This document shows, one piece after another, positions 23,928 through 33,890 of a stretch of 64,000 nucleotides of DNA. The notes under the pieces were generated by a model. The model ran no database searches. It had not been told where the DNA came from and was given only the letters and a program-made list of their open reading frames with translations. The position numbers and the translations under genes were made by a program. How positions within the stretch are numbered: the stretch's first letter is position 1; each line of letters begins with the position of its first letter. The stretch comes from Lentinula raphanica (taxonomy: Eukaryota; Basidiomycota; Agaricomycetes; Agaricales; Omphalotaceae): the NCBI GenBank assembly GCA_027919835.1, contig JANVFP010000034.1, forward strand, positions 372,001 through 436,000, in the 5' to 3' direction.

Positions 23928-25455
23928 CTAGTACATAGAAGAAAACATGCTAGTCTCTAACAAAACTTCAAAGTTGTAACTGGCCATGGCTTTATGTTCA
24001 AATCGTCGCAGTGTCCCACCAATGTCTCGATTCCCGTTCACTACATGCAACCACCCTTTAAGAGACCAAAACTTGCGGTTCCTATATTCAAGCTGATGCC
24101 AACCCTCTTCATTGATGTAAATTGCCTCTAGACTTCGGACCTCTTTCGCTACCCATGTTGTGTACCACAATACCACGATTTCTGGTTCAAGTAGCCGTAG
24201 AGCATTGTAATCAATTCGAGGAATAGGAGGCAAACTTTTGTTACTTGTGAAAACGAGTTGGTTGTAAATGCCACATAAAGACAACCTTCTGAGAGACGAA
24301 AACGGCGCAAACACCGATGCAAAGTTCTTCTAGAAGGATACGAATATCAGTATGACAGAGTGACGAATGAGAATAAGAACAACGAACAACGTTGAGATTC
24401 TCTGACGTCTGAGGAAGCCTGAGAGGAAGATGTAGATTCAGTTTTTCGGTTTTTGGAAATGCAGAGGCAACCGAGATAAGTGTCGCAGGCAATGAGCGAC
24501 TGGCATCAAAGGTCCGTATTGACGTCGTGATTTCATTGACTGTCCACTCCTGCGAGCATTGACAAAGACCAATGCGCTGGATCATACCAAAGTCACTAAG
24601 AGACTGCCATTGAAACGTCTTGCTAATGGAAGAAGTCATACACAGAGATGTATGAGCACCGAAATGATATCCATAATCGTCAGTCAGCCAGAGCTTGTCC
24701 AGGGTTGGAATAGCTGACAAGAGCATAGATAGAGACGAGACGGCATCTGATATCCTGATTCGAATTTCCTTCAATTCGCAAAACTTCTCATTTTGGAATA
24801 GCTGGATGTCGAAAGAGTAGTAGAAATCGAGGTACATCAGCCTCATGCCCCGCTCAAGACATTTTCTGATATATGGGTCCCAAGGCATCCATTGCAGTAT
24901 CAATTTTGAGAGATCTTCGTCCCAGATGGATCCAACAGGTACGTCGTGGACCAGGACTGACGTGACATTGGGATGCGCTAGCGATGTTCTGAGCAAGACA
25001 GTTCTACCACAATCCGAGCTTGGCTCCAGCTCGACATGTGAAAGCTGCTTGAGTTGGGGTAGATTTTCGGATATGGCTTCATCTCCTTTCATAGTGAGAG
25101 CATCACCTATAAATAAAAACCTGGAGACATTGGTTAAGAAACAGTCAGATTTTATTCATATATCTATACTATGAACGTACGTGGTGAATTCTGATAGAAG
25201 CCCAAGATATTTCTGCAGCTTTGTGGCATCCTCTTCATCTCTTATTTCGATGTATGCAAAGAGGAAAGGTAGACAGACTCGACGTAGATGCCAGTTGGCA
25301 ACAGAAAGCGCGAGGAGTTCGCGTGAAGCATACTTGAACGGAAATGTGTGATACAGATTTGGCTGGAAAGGTGATTTAGGCAGTAAGGGAGCGTATGCAA
25401 TATACTCGACTATAGAGTGGAGTAGTTCATTGGGCAATAACGGGTGTATCCGCAT
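23928..25455 (-). CDS. F-box-like/LRR-type protein, 469 aa (intact family copy)
   Basis: Three exons on the minus strand, 25455-25181, 25120-24388 and 24329-23928, give 470 codons. The N-terminus has LLPNELLHSIVEYIAY, an F-box-like helix, followed by a long irregular region of leucine-rich segments (for example LPQLKQLSHVEL, CELKEIRIRISDAVSS). This layout is typical of the expanded F-box families of agaricomycetes, which are presumed SCF substrate adaptors; this is inference from family. The protein is the intact relative of the decayed copies at 48837-50821, 50960-51130 and 51225-53007. Its gene lies 323 bp left of retrotransposon element 1 and retains CpG dinucleotides that the decayed copies have lost. 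Confidence 0.82.
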
Positions 25456-25778
25456 AATGAGCGTTTAGTGCAGGTTTGGTGGTAGTTGTCAGTTGAGGCG
25501 CAGGAAGGCATCAAAATAAGCGCTCTAGATTTATCCAGCGCCTGCTATACAGACTGAGACACTCGCTACTAGCTAGACTTGAGCTCTACTGATTTGACTA
25601 AATTCCGGACTGTGCATGTAGGATTTGAAATTACTCCAGCAGGTTCCGGACACAGACCAACACAAGGTCGAAGACTAGAAGACAACATTTGAGAAATCAC
25701 CATTATTGAGGCTCGAAGGAAAACGGAAAATGACTAGTTATACTGCAGTTAAAGAAGGCATATCAAAGAGATAGACAG
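25456..25778. other. intergenic spacer before retrotransposon element 1
   Basis: This 323-bp region is the upstream region of the F-box-like gene and ends at the left target duplication ACAG (25775-25778) of element 1. No gene is seen. Confidence 0.5.
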
Positions 25779-26206
25779 TGTCGCGCCTCGCACACGGTTG
25801 TGCACGAAACGCGTCAGCATACCCAATTCACTGACAGGGATCCGACCCGGGTGTATCCTACAAGACCTAAGGTACAGGGAGGAGAGGGATTTTTCGGGCT
25901 TAAGTCCAGTTCGGGACTCTTTCGGACGATCGAGCTGCCAGAGGCAGTCCTCTTAAAATTTTCACTTTGTTTCATATTTATTCACCATATGGACCTGATA
26001 CTCTACCATGGTACTTAGATAGCACTAGAGTAGAGAGAAGAATTAGATTCTGTTTTGCCCCCAAAACTTTTACGCTGAAAGTCCTTCGTACGACTAAGTA
26101 AAGATCTCACCCCATCCTTGAAGAAGCCACCCTCGGATTCTCTTCGAGTTACTTTCCTTCGAATTCGCCTCGCGTCGTCTTGAATAGGACCGACGAGAGC
26201 ATCACA
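25779..26206 (+). repeat. 5' LTR of element 1
   Basis: This 428-bp LTR begins TG and ends CA and is identical by eye to 33433-33860. It contains the element promoter by family expectation. Confidence 0.93.
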
Positions 26207-26208
26207 AC

Positions 26209-26226
26209 TGGAGCCCACCGCGAGGG
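26209..26226 (+). other. primer binding site of element 1
   Basis: TGGAGCCCACCGCGAGGG starts 2 nt after the 5' LTR. It begins with TGG, complementary to a tRNA 3' CCA end. I cannot assign the tRNA without a search. Confidence 0.65.
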
Positions 26227-26503
26227 AAGGTTCCTACGAAAAGAAATCCAAGGGTAGTGTTCCCACCCTTCAGTTAGATAAAAAACGGCGAATCGTCGTC
26301 CCGGCCTGCGTAGCCGTATTCCTCCTCACGAGGAAGCTCTCTTAGAACAGATCCGCTCTTGGCAGGTCCCTACACCGCTTTCCGACCTCTTCTTCCCCGT
26401 AGAAGAAACCGAAGCAACACACAACAACCTAGACTCTGACGACAGCGCAAACGGTCAGTCAGACTATCAGAACCTACCGGTAATCTCAAAATCAAGCTCA
26501 CCA

Positions 26504-28744
26504 TTGACTCCGCTATCGCCTTCAACGAGTCCTAATCTTCCTACGATGACAACTCCCCTTCCAAAACGTGACGAGCGTTCCGCTCCCAAGTTTGACCCAA
26601 AGAACGAGGCCCTTCTACCTAATTTCTTCGAGGAATTCGAACGAACAGCGAAAGCCGCTGGGATCGATGGCGACGCAGCCCAAATGAAGAAAGCCGTGAT
26701 GGGCTATCTCGACGTCAACACCCTGCTTTTCTGGCAAACGATGGACGCTTACGAGGATGCTCTCAGCCCTTGGGAAGACTTCAAGAAGGAGGTTCTGGGA
26801 TACTACCCAGGGGCCTTAACTAGAGCCGAAGCGACCGTCGAGGAGCTGTTGAAGGTAGTCGAGAGCTATAGAAAAAGGGACATCTCCTCCGTGTCGATCC
26901 TAAACGAATTTCACCGTGAGTTCACGGTGGTAGGAAAAGCTCTCGTGAAACAGGGAACGTTACCCGATCAACAAATCGCCAAACACTATGTGGCCGTGTT
27001 ACCTGACCACATACGCGCTGAGTTCAACAGCGCTCTCCGAACTTACTTTCCTGAACGGAAACCGGGGCAAGCTTATACGCTCAACCAACTTCGTCAAGGA
27101 GCGACCAATCTTCTCTCAGACACCTCGGCTCCCGTGGATATGGGAAATTTTCGTGTAGGGGACCTATCTAAGGTCCCCGGTCCTACCCTTAACCCATCAG
27201 TCCCAGTCAAAATCGAACCGAAAGAAGAAGTCTCACCCTGGCTGCAACAGCTTACGGCCCTCACTCAAATCGTGAACGAACTCAAAAACGAGGTCCGGGC
27301 TAGGCCAGTAGACGCTAGAGAGAACCGTCAGTCCCGTCCTTTCAGGCCCTGCCCTTGGGATGGCTGCTCGGCGAAGTCGATCAAGGACTGTACAGACCTA
27401 GCAGACTGGGTGACGAAGGGTCGAGTCAAACAAAACGAACGGGGATATGTCAAGTTGCGAGGAGGAGAAACGCTGCCTAACGAGGACAAGTATCAGAAAG
27501 GGCTCGTCAAAGCACGATTTGAAAAATACTTTGAAGATCACCCCGCGGCTAGAACGTGGATTCTGGACGTCCCACCCGAACCGATTCGTGAACCGGCACA
27601 AGCCGGTATTGATGTTAGCACCCATTCAGCGTACACTCTCCAAGGGTACCAGGGCCCTACGATGTTGTCCACGGCTGCTGCTTATGCCCTACAGAGCGAT
27701 CATGATCCTAGCGAGGCGGCAGTTGTCAGGGACTTGATCTTCAAAATGGAAACTAGACGAACCGCTAAAGATCGAGCCGAGGCGACGAACTCCTCGACAT
27801 CATCGCATTCAAAAACCAAGACCGACGTTTCCAAGGGAAAACCCTCAGACCCCGAACCATCCATTCCTATTCCTCAGAAAATTGTGTCCACGCCCAAGCA
27901 ACCGAAACCAGTCATCGGAAAACTTCCAGAGACCTACGTCCCTCCACAAGAACGAAACCTAGGGGCCCCTCCAAAGGATGATACGCGAAACTATAAGTAC
28001 CGCGCCCCCATCGAGACGGAATCAGCTGTTGAACGAGTGGTGGAATCGGGAATGCAGAGCATGGTGTCGATCAGACAAGATGACTTGCTGGCGATAGCTC
28101 CCGACTACCGCAGGAGGATGAAGGATGCAGTGACCAGTCGGCGGATTGGAGTGGATGGAGCGCTACTAGAGGACACCGGTCTCCTAGAGGGAATCTTCAT
28201 GTACGAGCCGAACGTGTGTGGTGTCCCAGAAATCTCCCCCTCTGTGTTCTTCAATGACTACGGTCCCGCCGAGGAGGGTGACGAGTACTTCGTGGCCAAG
28301 GAGACTCTCTCTATCAGAGGCGTGAACGCTATCATAGGAGAAAGACCCGCTCACTGTATCTTGGATAGTGGTTGCAGCTTAGTCGTAGCATCCCTAGCAG
28401 CCTGCAACGCCTTCGGGTTCGCGTTCGACACCGCCAAAAAGATAAATCTGCAAAGCGCAAACGGTAACACCAATTGGTCCATTGGGTTAGCAAAGGACGT
28501 ACCCTTTCGATTCGGCGAAGTCATCGCCTTTCTCCAAGTACAGATCGTGGATACTCCCGCGTACGACTTCCTCTTGGGCCGACCGTTCGAAGTGTTGATG
28601 CAGGCCTCTTATCAAAATTTCCATTCCGGTGATCAGCACATCACCCTCGTAGACCCTAACACCGACAAGTCAGTGACTATTGCGACACTCCCTCGTGAGC
28701 CTCCCCGTTTTAGAAAGGAGGACGGTAGGGAGATCCGGAAGTAA
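26504..28744 (+). CDS. element 1 Gag-protease, 746 aa
   Basis: The N-terminal half is a Ty3-type capsid region (for example LPNFFEEFERTAKAAG and EFHREFTVVGKALVKQG). No CCHC zinc knuckle is evident. The C-terminal part carries a retroviral-type aspartic protease, with the active site in CILDSGCS (aspartate near residue 621) and the downstream YDFLLGRPF strand. The frame ends at TAA 28742-28744. The start could also be the ATG at 26546. A 50-nt GT-AG interval beginning at 28741 would remove this stop and fuse the protein to the next ORF (see the feature at 28741-28790). Confidence 0.88.
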   Translation: MTPLSPSTSPNLPTMTTPLPKRDERSAPKFDPKNEALLPNFFEEFERTAKAAGIDGDAAQMKKAVMGYLDVNTLLFWQTMDAYEDALSPWEDFKKEVLGYYPGALTRAEATVEELLKVVESYRKRDISSVSILNEFHREFTVVGKALVKQGTLPDQQIAKHYVAVLPDHIRAEFNSALRTYFPERKPGQAYTLNQLRQGATNLLSDTSAPVDMGNFRVGDLSKVPGPTLNPSVPVKIEPKEEVSPWLQQLTALTQIVNELKNEVRARPVDARENRQSRPFRPCPWDGCSAKSIKDCTDLADWVTKGRVKQNERGYVKLRGGETLPNEDKYQKGLVKARFEKYFEDHPAARTWILDVPPEPIREPAQAGIDVSTHSAYTLQGYQGPTMLSTAAAYALQSDHDPSEAAVVRDLIFKMETRRTAKDRAEATNSSTSSHSKTKTDVSKGKPSDPEPSIPIPQKIVSTPKQPKPVIGKLPETYVPPQERNLGAPPKDDTRNYKYRAPIETESAVERVVESGMQSMVSIRQDDLLAIAPDYRRRMKDAVTSRRIGVDGALLEDTGLLEGIFMYEPNVCGVPEISPSVFFNDYGPAEEGDEYFVAKETLSIRGVNAIIGERPAHCILDSGCSLVVASLAACNAFGFAFDTAKKINLQSANGNTNWSIGLAKDVPFRFGEVIAFLQVQIVDTPAYDFLLGRPFEVLMQASYQNFHSGDQHITLVDPNTDKSVTIATLPREPPRFRKEDGREIRK

Positions 28745-28790
28745 CGACCATAAAAGTGTGAGGAGGACTAGAGTCTCGAACAAGTATCAG
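28741..28790 (+). other. candidate 50-nt intron joining gag-protease to pol
   Basis: The interval starts GTAACG and ends TATCAG. Splicing it joins the partial codon AA (28739-28740) to A (28791), and CAG at 28792 is then in the pol frame, 15 nt before the pol ATG. Without splicing the pol frame is closed by TGA at 28759-28761, so simple -1 or +1 slippage at the gag stop cannot reach pol. The length matches other introns in this window (47-60 nt). The polypyrimidine tract and branch site are weak, which might suit partial splicing. Confidence 0.5.
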
Positions 28791-28806
28791 ACAGACCTCC
28801 TCACCC

Positions 28807-31800
28807 ATGGAGTTCGATGCCTTGGGAGATGGTGAATGTGTAGGGGTGGTGGTCGAAGTAGAGGACTCGTGGATGGCTGCTGACGAAGCCCAACTCCGAG
28901 TTAAACTTCGAACCCCTTTAATCACCGAACCCTTGGGAAAAGAACCCACAATTCAAAAACTTTCCCTTTCTCTCTTTCACGCTTACGCGTACTTTTCCTT
29001 CAATGCCCCAACATACGAGGGCATTCTTTCTCTTACCTCTATCGAATCGAATAGCGATCAGCTCAACCTGACGCAGCTCAAGAACCTCAAGGATTCAACT
29101 CCCGAGGAAACTCCTAGTTATACATACCAAAATGTGCTTCGTAGCCACAACAATAACAATTCGGTGAATTTTCCCAATTATGCTGCTACTAAGAAGAAGT
29201 ACAAGCCTGTGCACCGACGCATTACGCCAGTACCGGCAACCTTACCAGAGAAATTTCGGGTTATCCGTCATTTTCCAACAGATCCCTTAGAAAATTTACC
29301 CTATTTAGACCCTCATCCTCCAGCGTTCACACCTACCGGACGATACACCCAAGAACGCAAAGATTATATCGACTCCGTACACGACCCGGCCTTCCTGTGG
29401 CCTCAGGAGATCGCAGCAGTTCACCAAGTCATGATGCTACATGAAAAAGCCTTCGCATGGACCGAAGACGAAAAAGGACAATTGAATCCGAAATACTTCC
29501 CCCCCGTCGAGATGCCCGTCATCGAGCATGTACCTTGGCGAGTGCCGACTCTCCCCATTCCTCCCGGCCTCCTGGACCGTATAGTGGAGCTTGTGAGGGA
29601 GAAGATACGGACGGGGGTTTACGAACCGTCTAACTCGTCTTATCGGACTCGTTGGTTTGCAGTAGTCAAAAAGGATGGCGCATCGCTGCGACTGGTCCAT
29701 GACCTACAACCCCTCAATGCGGTCACGATACGCGATTCATCGATACCGCCCATCCTAGAGAATCTCGCAGAAGAATATGCGTGCCGCTCTGTGCTGGCAA
29801 CTCTAGATCTCTATGTGGGGTACGACGAGCGGACGATCGCAGTATCCTCGAGAGATTTTACAACCTTCCAAACTCCCCTAGGAGCCTTGCGTCTGACGTC
29901 CATTCCTATGGGCTGGACCAACTCCGTACAGATATTCCATGGGGACATCACATTCATCCTTCAGCCGGAAATCCCTGACTACACCATTCCATACATAGAC
30001 GACGTTAATGTAAAGGGTCCCCGTTCCAGGTATGAGTTGTCGGACGGAGGCTACGAAGTCATCCCCGAAAACCCGGGCATCCGACGATTCATATGGGAAC
30101 ATTTACACACAGTCAACAGGATCCTCACCCGGATGGAATATGCTGGCGGTACCTTTTCTGGAAAGAAGACTACGATCGCGGTGCCCGAAGCCATAATCAC
30201 TGGCCATCTGTGCTCGTACGAAGGCAGACGACCCGACGAAACCCGCTTGGCGACCATAGTTAATTGGGGACCCTTGCACAAACTTACAGATGTCCGATCT
30301 TTCTTGGGAACAGTAGGCGTGTGCCGGATGTTCATCGACCGTTTCGCAGAGAAGGCTGAGCCACTAGTACGTTTGACTCGACGGGACGTCCCCTTCCAGT
30401 TCGGGGACGACGAACGTCTATCTCAACAGCAGTTAAAGGAGGCCGTAGCTACCTGTCCTGCCATCCGGCCACTCGACTACTCATCCCCCTTGCCCATCAT
30501 CCTTTCCGTGGACACCTCCAAAATTGCGGTGGGATACATCCTGATGCAACAGTCCGATGAGACGGCAGGTCACCGATACGTTAATCGCTTTGGTTCAATA
30601 ACCCTCAATGAACGCGAATCGAGATACAGTCAGGCCAAGTTAGAGTTGTATGGTCTGTTCCGTGCGCTCAGGGCGACCCGTCTGTGGACTGTCGGGGCAG
30701 CTTCCTTTGTAGTGGAGGTCGATGCTCTCTACATTAGGGGTATGATCAACCACCCCGACATCCAACCGAACGCAGCAGTGAATCGTTGGATTGCGGGAAT
30801 CCTTCTCTTCTCATTCACCCTGGTTCACGTCCCGTCAGAACGTATAGTCGCGGACGGTCCTTCCCGAAGGGTGAGGCAACCCCTGGATGGTACCGAGGAA
30901 CAGGACGACCACGAGGACTGGATTGATCGAGCGAATGGGTTTATGCATATCATGCAGCCTTCCGCCCTACAACCCACTTCCCTTACTGACGCAGTCCTCC
31001 ATCCTTTCTTCGGCGTCGAACCTATGACGGACGATTCGGATCCGCATGCTCTCCCATATGATATCGTGCCACGTTCAAAGGCCGCTCACGATACCGACTT
31101 ACGCCTCGATTCCGTTAGAGATTATCTGATCACCCTGGCTAGGCCTCCCAACCTCACTGACCCCCAATATGCCTCCCTCATCCATTACTGCTTACAGTTC
31201 TTCGTGGACTCGACACAAAGGTTGTGGCGGAAAGATCAGCATGGCCACCATCGTTTGGTGGTACCGCAACAACGCCGGTTGCATATTCTCAAAGAAGCTC
31301 ACGACAGAATGGGCCACAAAGGAGTGTGGGCTACTACCGCGGTCGTTCGTGAACGTTTCTGGTGGCCGCATATGGCCGACGATGTCAAATGGTATGTGAA
31401 AACCTGTCACCAGTGCCAGTGTCGTCAGACCGAAAAGCTACGGATCCCGCCTGTCGTCGCGGAACCTCTTCACCTGTTCTCTAGATGTTACATGGATACT
31501 ATGGAAATGCCCAAATCCGGTGGATTTCGCTACATCGTTCATGGCCGTTGCTCCTCGTCCGCATATCCTGAATTCCGAAAACTTCGTAGGCAAACCGGAG
31601 AAGCAATAGCAAACTGGATCTTCGAGGACATACTATGCCGCTGGGGCTCCCTTAGGGAGATAATCACCGACAATGGCTCACCGTTCATCCTCGCGCTCGA
31701 AATCTTATCCAAACGGTACGGCATCCGACACATTACCATCTCTGCCTATAATTCACGGGCCAACGGTGTCATCGAGCGTAAGCACTTCGACGTCCGAGAA

Positions 31801-32442
31801 AGTATACTCAAGGCTGCCGAAGATGAATATTCCTGGTCACCAATTTTACCTACCGTATACTGGGCAGAACGGGTCACGGCGAGAAAGTCTACAGGGGCCA
31901 GCCCATACTTTTTAGCACACGGCATACAGCCTATTATTCCTCTAGATCTTGAGGAGGCTACTTATCTCATCCCACCTCCGGACCATATCCTGTCAACAGA
32001 GGACCTACTCGCCCGTAGAGCGAGGGAACTCCAGAAACGGTGGGACGATCTCGAGGCCATGAGAGAGAGAGTTCACAAAAATCGTCTCGAGTGGGTGCGC
32101 AAGTATGAGGACGCTCACCGCCACTCCATAAAAGATTATTCGTTCAAGCTGGGCGATCTGGTCCTGGTCCGGAATACCCGACTCGAGAAGTCCCTCGGTG
32201 GGAAGAATCGTCCACGATACATGGGTCCCCTGGTTGTCATTCGGCGGAACCGTGGTGGCGCATATGTCCTCGCCGAGCTCGATGGAACAGTCTGGTGGAT
32301 GCCTGTCGGAGCCTTTCGTGTTATTCCGTATCTAGCCCGGACGGCTCTCTCCCTACCGGATCTGGAGGACTTCCTCGATATCTCCTCAGAGGAATTGCAA
32401 GATCTTGGGAGCTCCCTGGACCCAGGGGAGTCGGAACAGTAA
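28807..32442 (+). CDS. element 1 RT-RNase H-integrase polyprotein, 1211 aa
   Basis: Reverse transcriptase shows RLVHDLQPLNA and the catalytic YIDD box near 396-399. RNase H follows with acidic residues in LSVDTSK (about 565), KLELYGL and VEVDALY. Integrase has the zinc-binding H-H-C-C pattern (HDRMGHKG near 831, CHQCQC near 868) and the D, D, E triad in YMDTM (about 896), TDNGS (about 954) and VIERKH (about 989). The C-terminus has the GPLVVIRRNRGGAYVLAEL-type beta-barrel tail but no chromodomain. The frame is intact. The ATG at 28807 may be used directly or bypassed if the 28741-28790 intron is spliced. Confidence 0.93.
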   Translation: MEFDALGDGECVGVVVEVEDSWMAADEAQLRVKLRTPLITEPLGKEPTIQKLSLSLFHAYAYFSFNAPTYEGILSLTSIESNSDQLNLTQLKNLKDSTPEETPSYTYQNVLRSHNNNNSVNFPNYAATKKKYKPVHRRITPVPATLPEKFRVIRHFPTDPLENLPYLDPHPPAFTPTGRYTQERKDYIDSVHDPAFLWPQEIAAVHQVMMLHEKAFAWTEDEKGQLNPKYFPPVEMPVIEHVPWRVPTLPIPPGLLDRIVELVREKIRTGVYEPSNSSYRTRWFAVVKKDGASLRLVHDLQPLNAVTIRDSSIPPILENLAEEYACRSVLATLDLYVGYDERTIAVSSRDFTTFQTPLGALRLTSIPMGWTNSVQIFHGDITFILQPEIPDYTIPYIDDVNVKGPRSRYELSDGGYEVIPENPGIRRFIWEHLHTVNRILTRMEYAGGTFSGKKTTIAVPEAIITGHLCSYEGRRPDETRLATIVNWGPLHKLTDVRSFLGTVGVCRMFIDRFAEKAEPLVRLTRRDVPFQFGDDERLSQQQLKEAVATCPAIRPLDYSSPLPIILSVDTSKIAVGYILMQQSDETAGHRYVNRFGSITLNERESRYSQAKLELYGLFRALRATRLWTVGAASFVVEVDALYIRGMINHPDIQPNAAVNRWIAGILLFSFTLVHVPSERIVADGPSRRVRQPLDGTEEQDDHEDWIDRANGFMHIMQPSALQPTSLTDAVLHPFFGVEPMTDDSDPHALPYDIVPRSKAAHDTDLRLDSVRDYLITLARPPNLTDPQYASLIHYCLQFFVDSTQRLWRKDQHGHHRLVVPQQRRLHILKEAHDRMGHKGVWATTAVVRERFWWPHMADDVKWYVKTCHQCQCRQTEKLRIPPVVAEPLHLFSRCYMDTMEMPKSGGFRYIVHGRCSSSAYPEFRKLRRQTGEAIANWIFEDILCRWGSLREIITDNGSPFILALEILSKRYGIRHITISAYNSRANGVIERKHFDVRESILKAAEDEYSWSPILPTVYWAERVTARKSTGASPYFLAHGIQPIIPLDLEEATYLIPPPDHILSTEDLLARRARELQKRWDDLEAMRERVHKNRLEWVRKYEDAHRHSIKDYSFKLGDLVLVRNTRLEKSLGGKNRPRYMGPLVVIRRNRGGAYVLAELDGTVWWMPVGAFRVIPYLARTALSLPDLEDFLDISSEELQDLGSSLDPGESEQ

Positions 32443-32646
32443 CATTCTTTCTCCTTTTCTCTTACACACACACACATCTCTACATATTTCTACCTTTCCT
32501 CCGTTTCTTTGCCTTTCCTCATATGTTTTCCTTACTCACTCACAATGGTTGCATCACCGGTTCCATTTTCCTCTTCTATTTTCTTGTCTATACTAACCTA
32601 TTCTCTACGGCTTTAGCCGATGTTCCTTCCTCTCCTCCACCTTGCT

Positions 32647-33395
32647 CTACTCCCACACGTCACCTAACCACGCCCAAGCCTTATCGATTCCCTCCTTGTG
32701 ATCCCGTCCATCCGCATATGCCTTCTCGATGTTCTTCCGGATGATCTGCACGCCATACTTGGGTCCTTCGCGTACTCGGTCACACGCTTCAATTGGTGGA
32801 TCGGCGGCCCAGTGTTCATACACGATCCAGACCGCGTCGTCGATGGTACGTGCGGAGTAAAATCTGTGTGGTGTTAACGCTATGGCATGTGGGGGTGGTT
32901 GGAGACATACTGGCCGCCACCGTAGTACACCACATATCGTTGGGGAGCCATCCCGTTCGCTTCATTGAAGATCACAATGGGATCTTTCCGGGCATACGCT
33001 AGGTGCTTCAGCAGCCTCCCGTTCCAGCCAATTGCCGAGGCTACTATCGACCTCGGCAATGTGCTCACCAGGATCGGCGACACATCCAGCAACTGATCAA
33101 ACACCTCCAGTGGGAACGCAGGTGGCTGGGTACTTCCGTTGGTTACTCCCCCACTCTCTTCCAGTTTGGCATACGTGAAGACCACCTCGAATGCTTTTTC
33201 GGCGTCGTTAGGTTGGCTGCCCCATTCGTGCAGGGCTTTTTCATACAGCAATTCGTTGTGTTCACGCATGAAAAATGCTTCGCGGGTGGTCGGGAACTCC
33301 ATCTTTTTTTTCACTCCTTCGGCTTCCCCTTCTCTTATATCCTCCATTTCGGTCCCGGCACTGCCCTTCGACTCCGTTTCATCCTCGTGCTGCAT
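32647..33395 (-). CDS. antisense two-exon ORF inside element 1, 233 aa
   Basis: Exon 1 (33395-32911) and exon 2 (32863-32647) are joined across a 47-nt intron (GTATGT to CACACAG) and give 234 codons with stop. The unspliced frame would end soon after at TAG. Splicing instead opens a further 72 codons rich in ordinary globular composition (for example RTIDDAVWIVYEHWA and YGVQIIRKNIEKAYADG). I recognise no domain. The gene lies between the pol stop (32442) and the 3' LTR and runs toward pol. It is either a captured host gene or an accessory gene of this retrotransposon lineage, transcribed from the minus strand. Confidence 0.68.
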
Positions 33396-33420
33396 CGTCT
33401 TCCCCGGAGTCTCATTTTAA

Positions 33421-33432
33421 GTGGAGAGGGGG
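33421..33432 (+). other. polypurine tract of element 1
   Basis: GTGGAGAGGGGG immediately precedes the 3' LTR, the expected position of the plus-strand primer for reverse transcription. Confidence 0.75.
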
Positions 33433-33860
33433 TGTCGCGCCTCGCACACGGTTGTGCACGAAACGCGTCAGCATACCCAATTCACTGACAGGGATCCGAC
33501 CCGGGTGTATCCTACAAGACCTAAGGTACAGGGAGGAGAGGGATTTTTCGGGCTTAAGTCCAGTTCGGGACTCTTTCGGACGATCGAGCTGCCAGAGGCA
33601 GTCCTCTTAAAATTTTCACTTTGTTTCATATTTATTCACCATATGGACCTGATACTCTACCATGGTACTTAGATAGCACTAGAGTAGAGAGAAGAATTAG
33701 ATTCTGTTTTGCCCCCAAAACTTTTACGCTGAAAGTCCTTCGTACGACTAAGTAAAGATCTCACCCCATCCTTGAAGAAGCCACCCTCGGATTCTCTTCG
33801 AGTTACTTTCCTTCGAATTCGCCTCGCGTCGTCTTGAATAGGACCGACGAGAGCATCACA
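33433..33860 (+). repeat. 3' LTR of element 1
   Basis: This 428-bp copy is identical by eye to the 5' LTR. It is followed by the 4-bp target duplication ACAG at 33861-33864. Confidence 0.93.
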
Positions 33861-33890
33861 ACAGTCATTCCAGCTATGGAGTTCAAAAAA

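Larger units (their letters stand above)
25779..33860 (+). mobile_element. Ty3-type LTR retrotransposon, element 1 (8.08 kb)
   Basis: Two 428-bp LTRs that look identical (25779-26206 and 33433-33860) begin TGTCGCG and end ATCACA, with a 4-bp duplication ACAG at 25775-25778 and 33861-33864. Inside are gag plus protease (26504-28744), RT-RNase H-integrase (28807-32442) and an antisense ORF (32647-33395). The order protease-RT-RNase H-integrase is Ty3/Gypsy. No chromodomain is evident. The open frames are undamaged, so the insertion is young and could be autonomous. The right end lies 31 bp beyond the stop of the F-box gene at 33891. Confidence 0.95.

Noticed and set aside
32880..33432. Antisense ORF of element 1 as an envelope gene
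   Set aside because: It has no signal peptide, no membrane segment and the wrong strand for a Ty3-type env.
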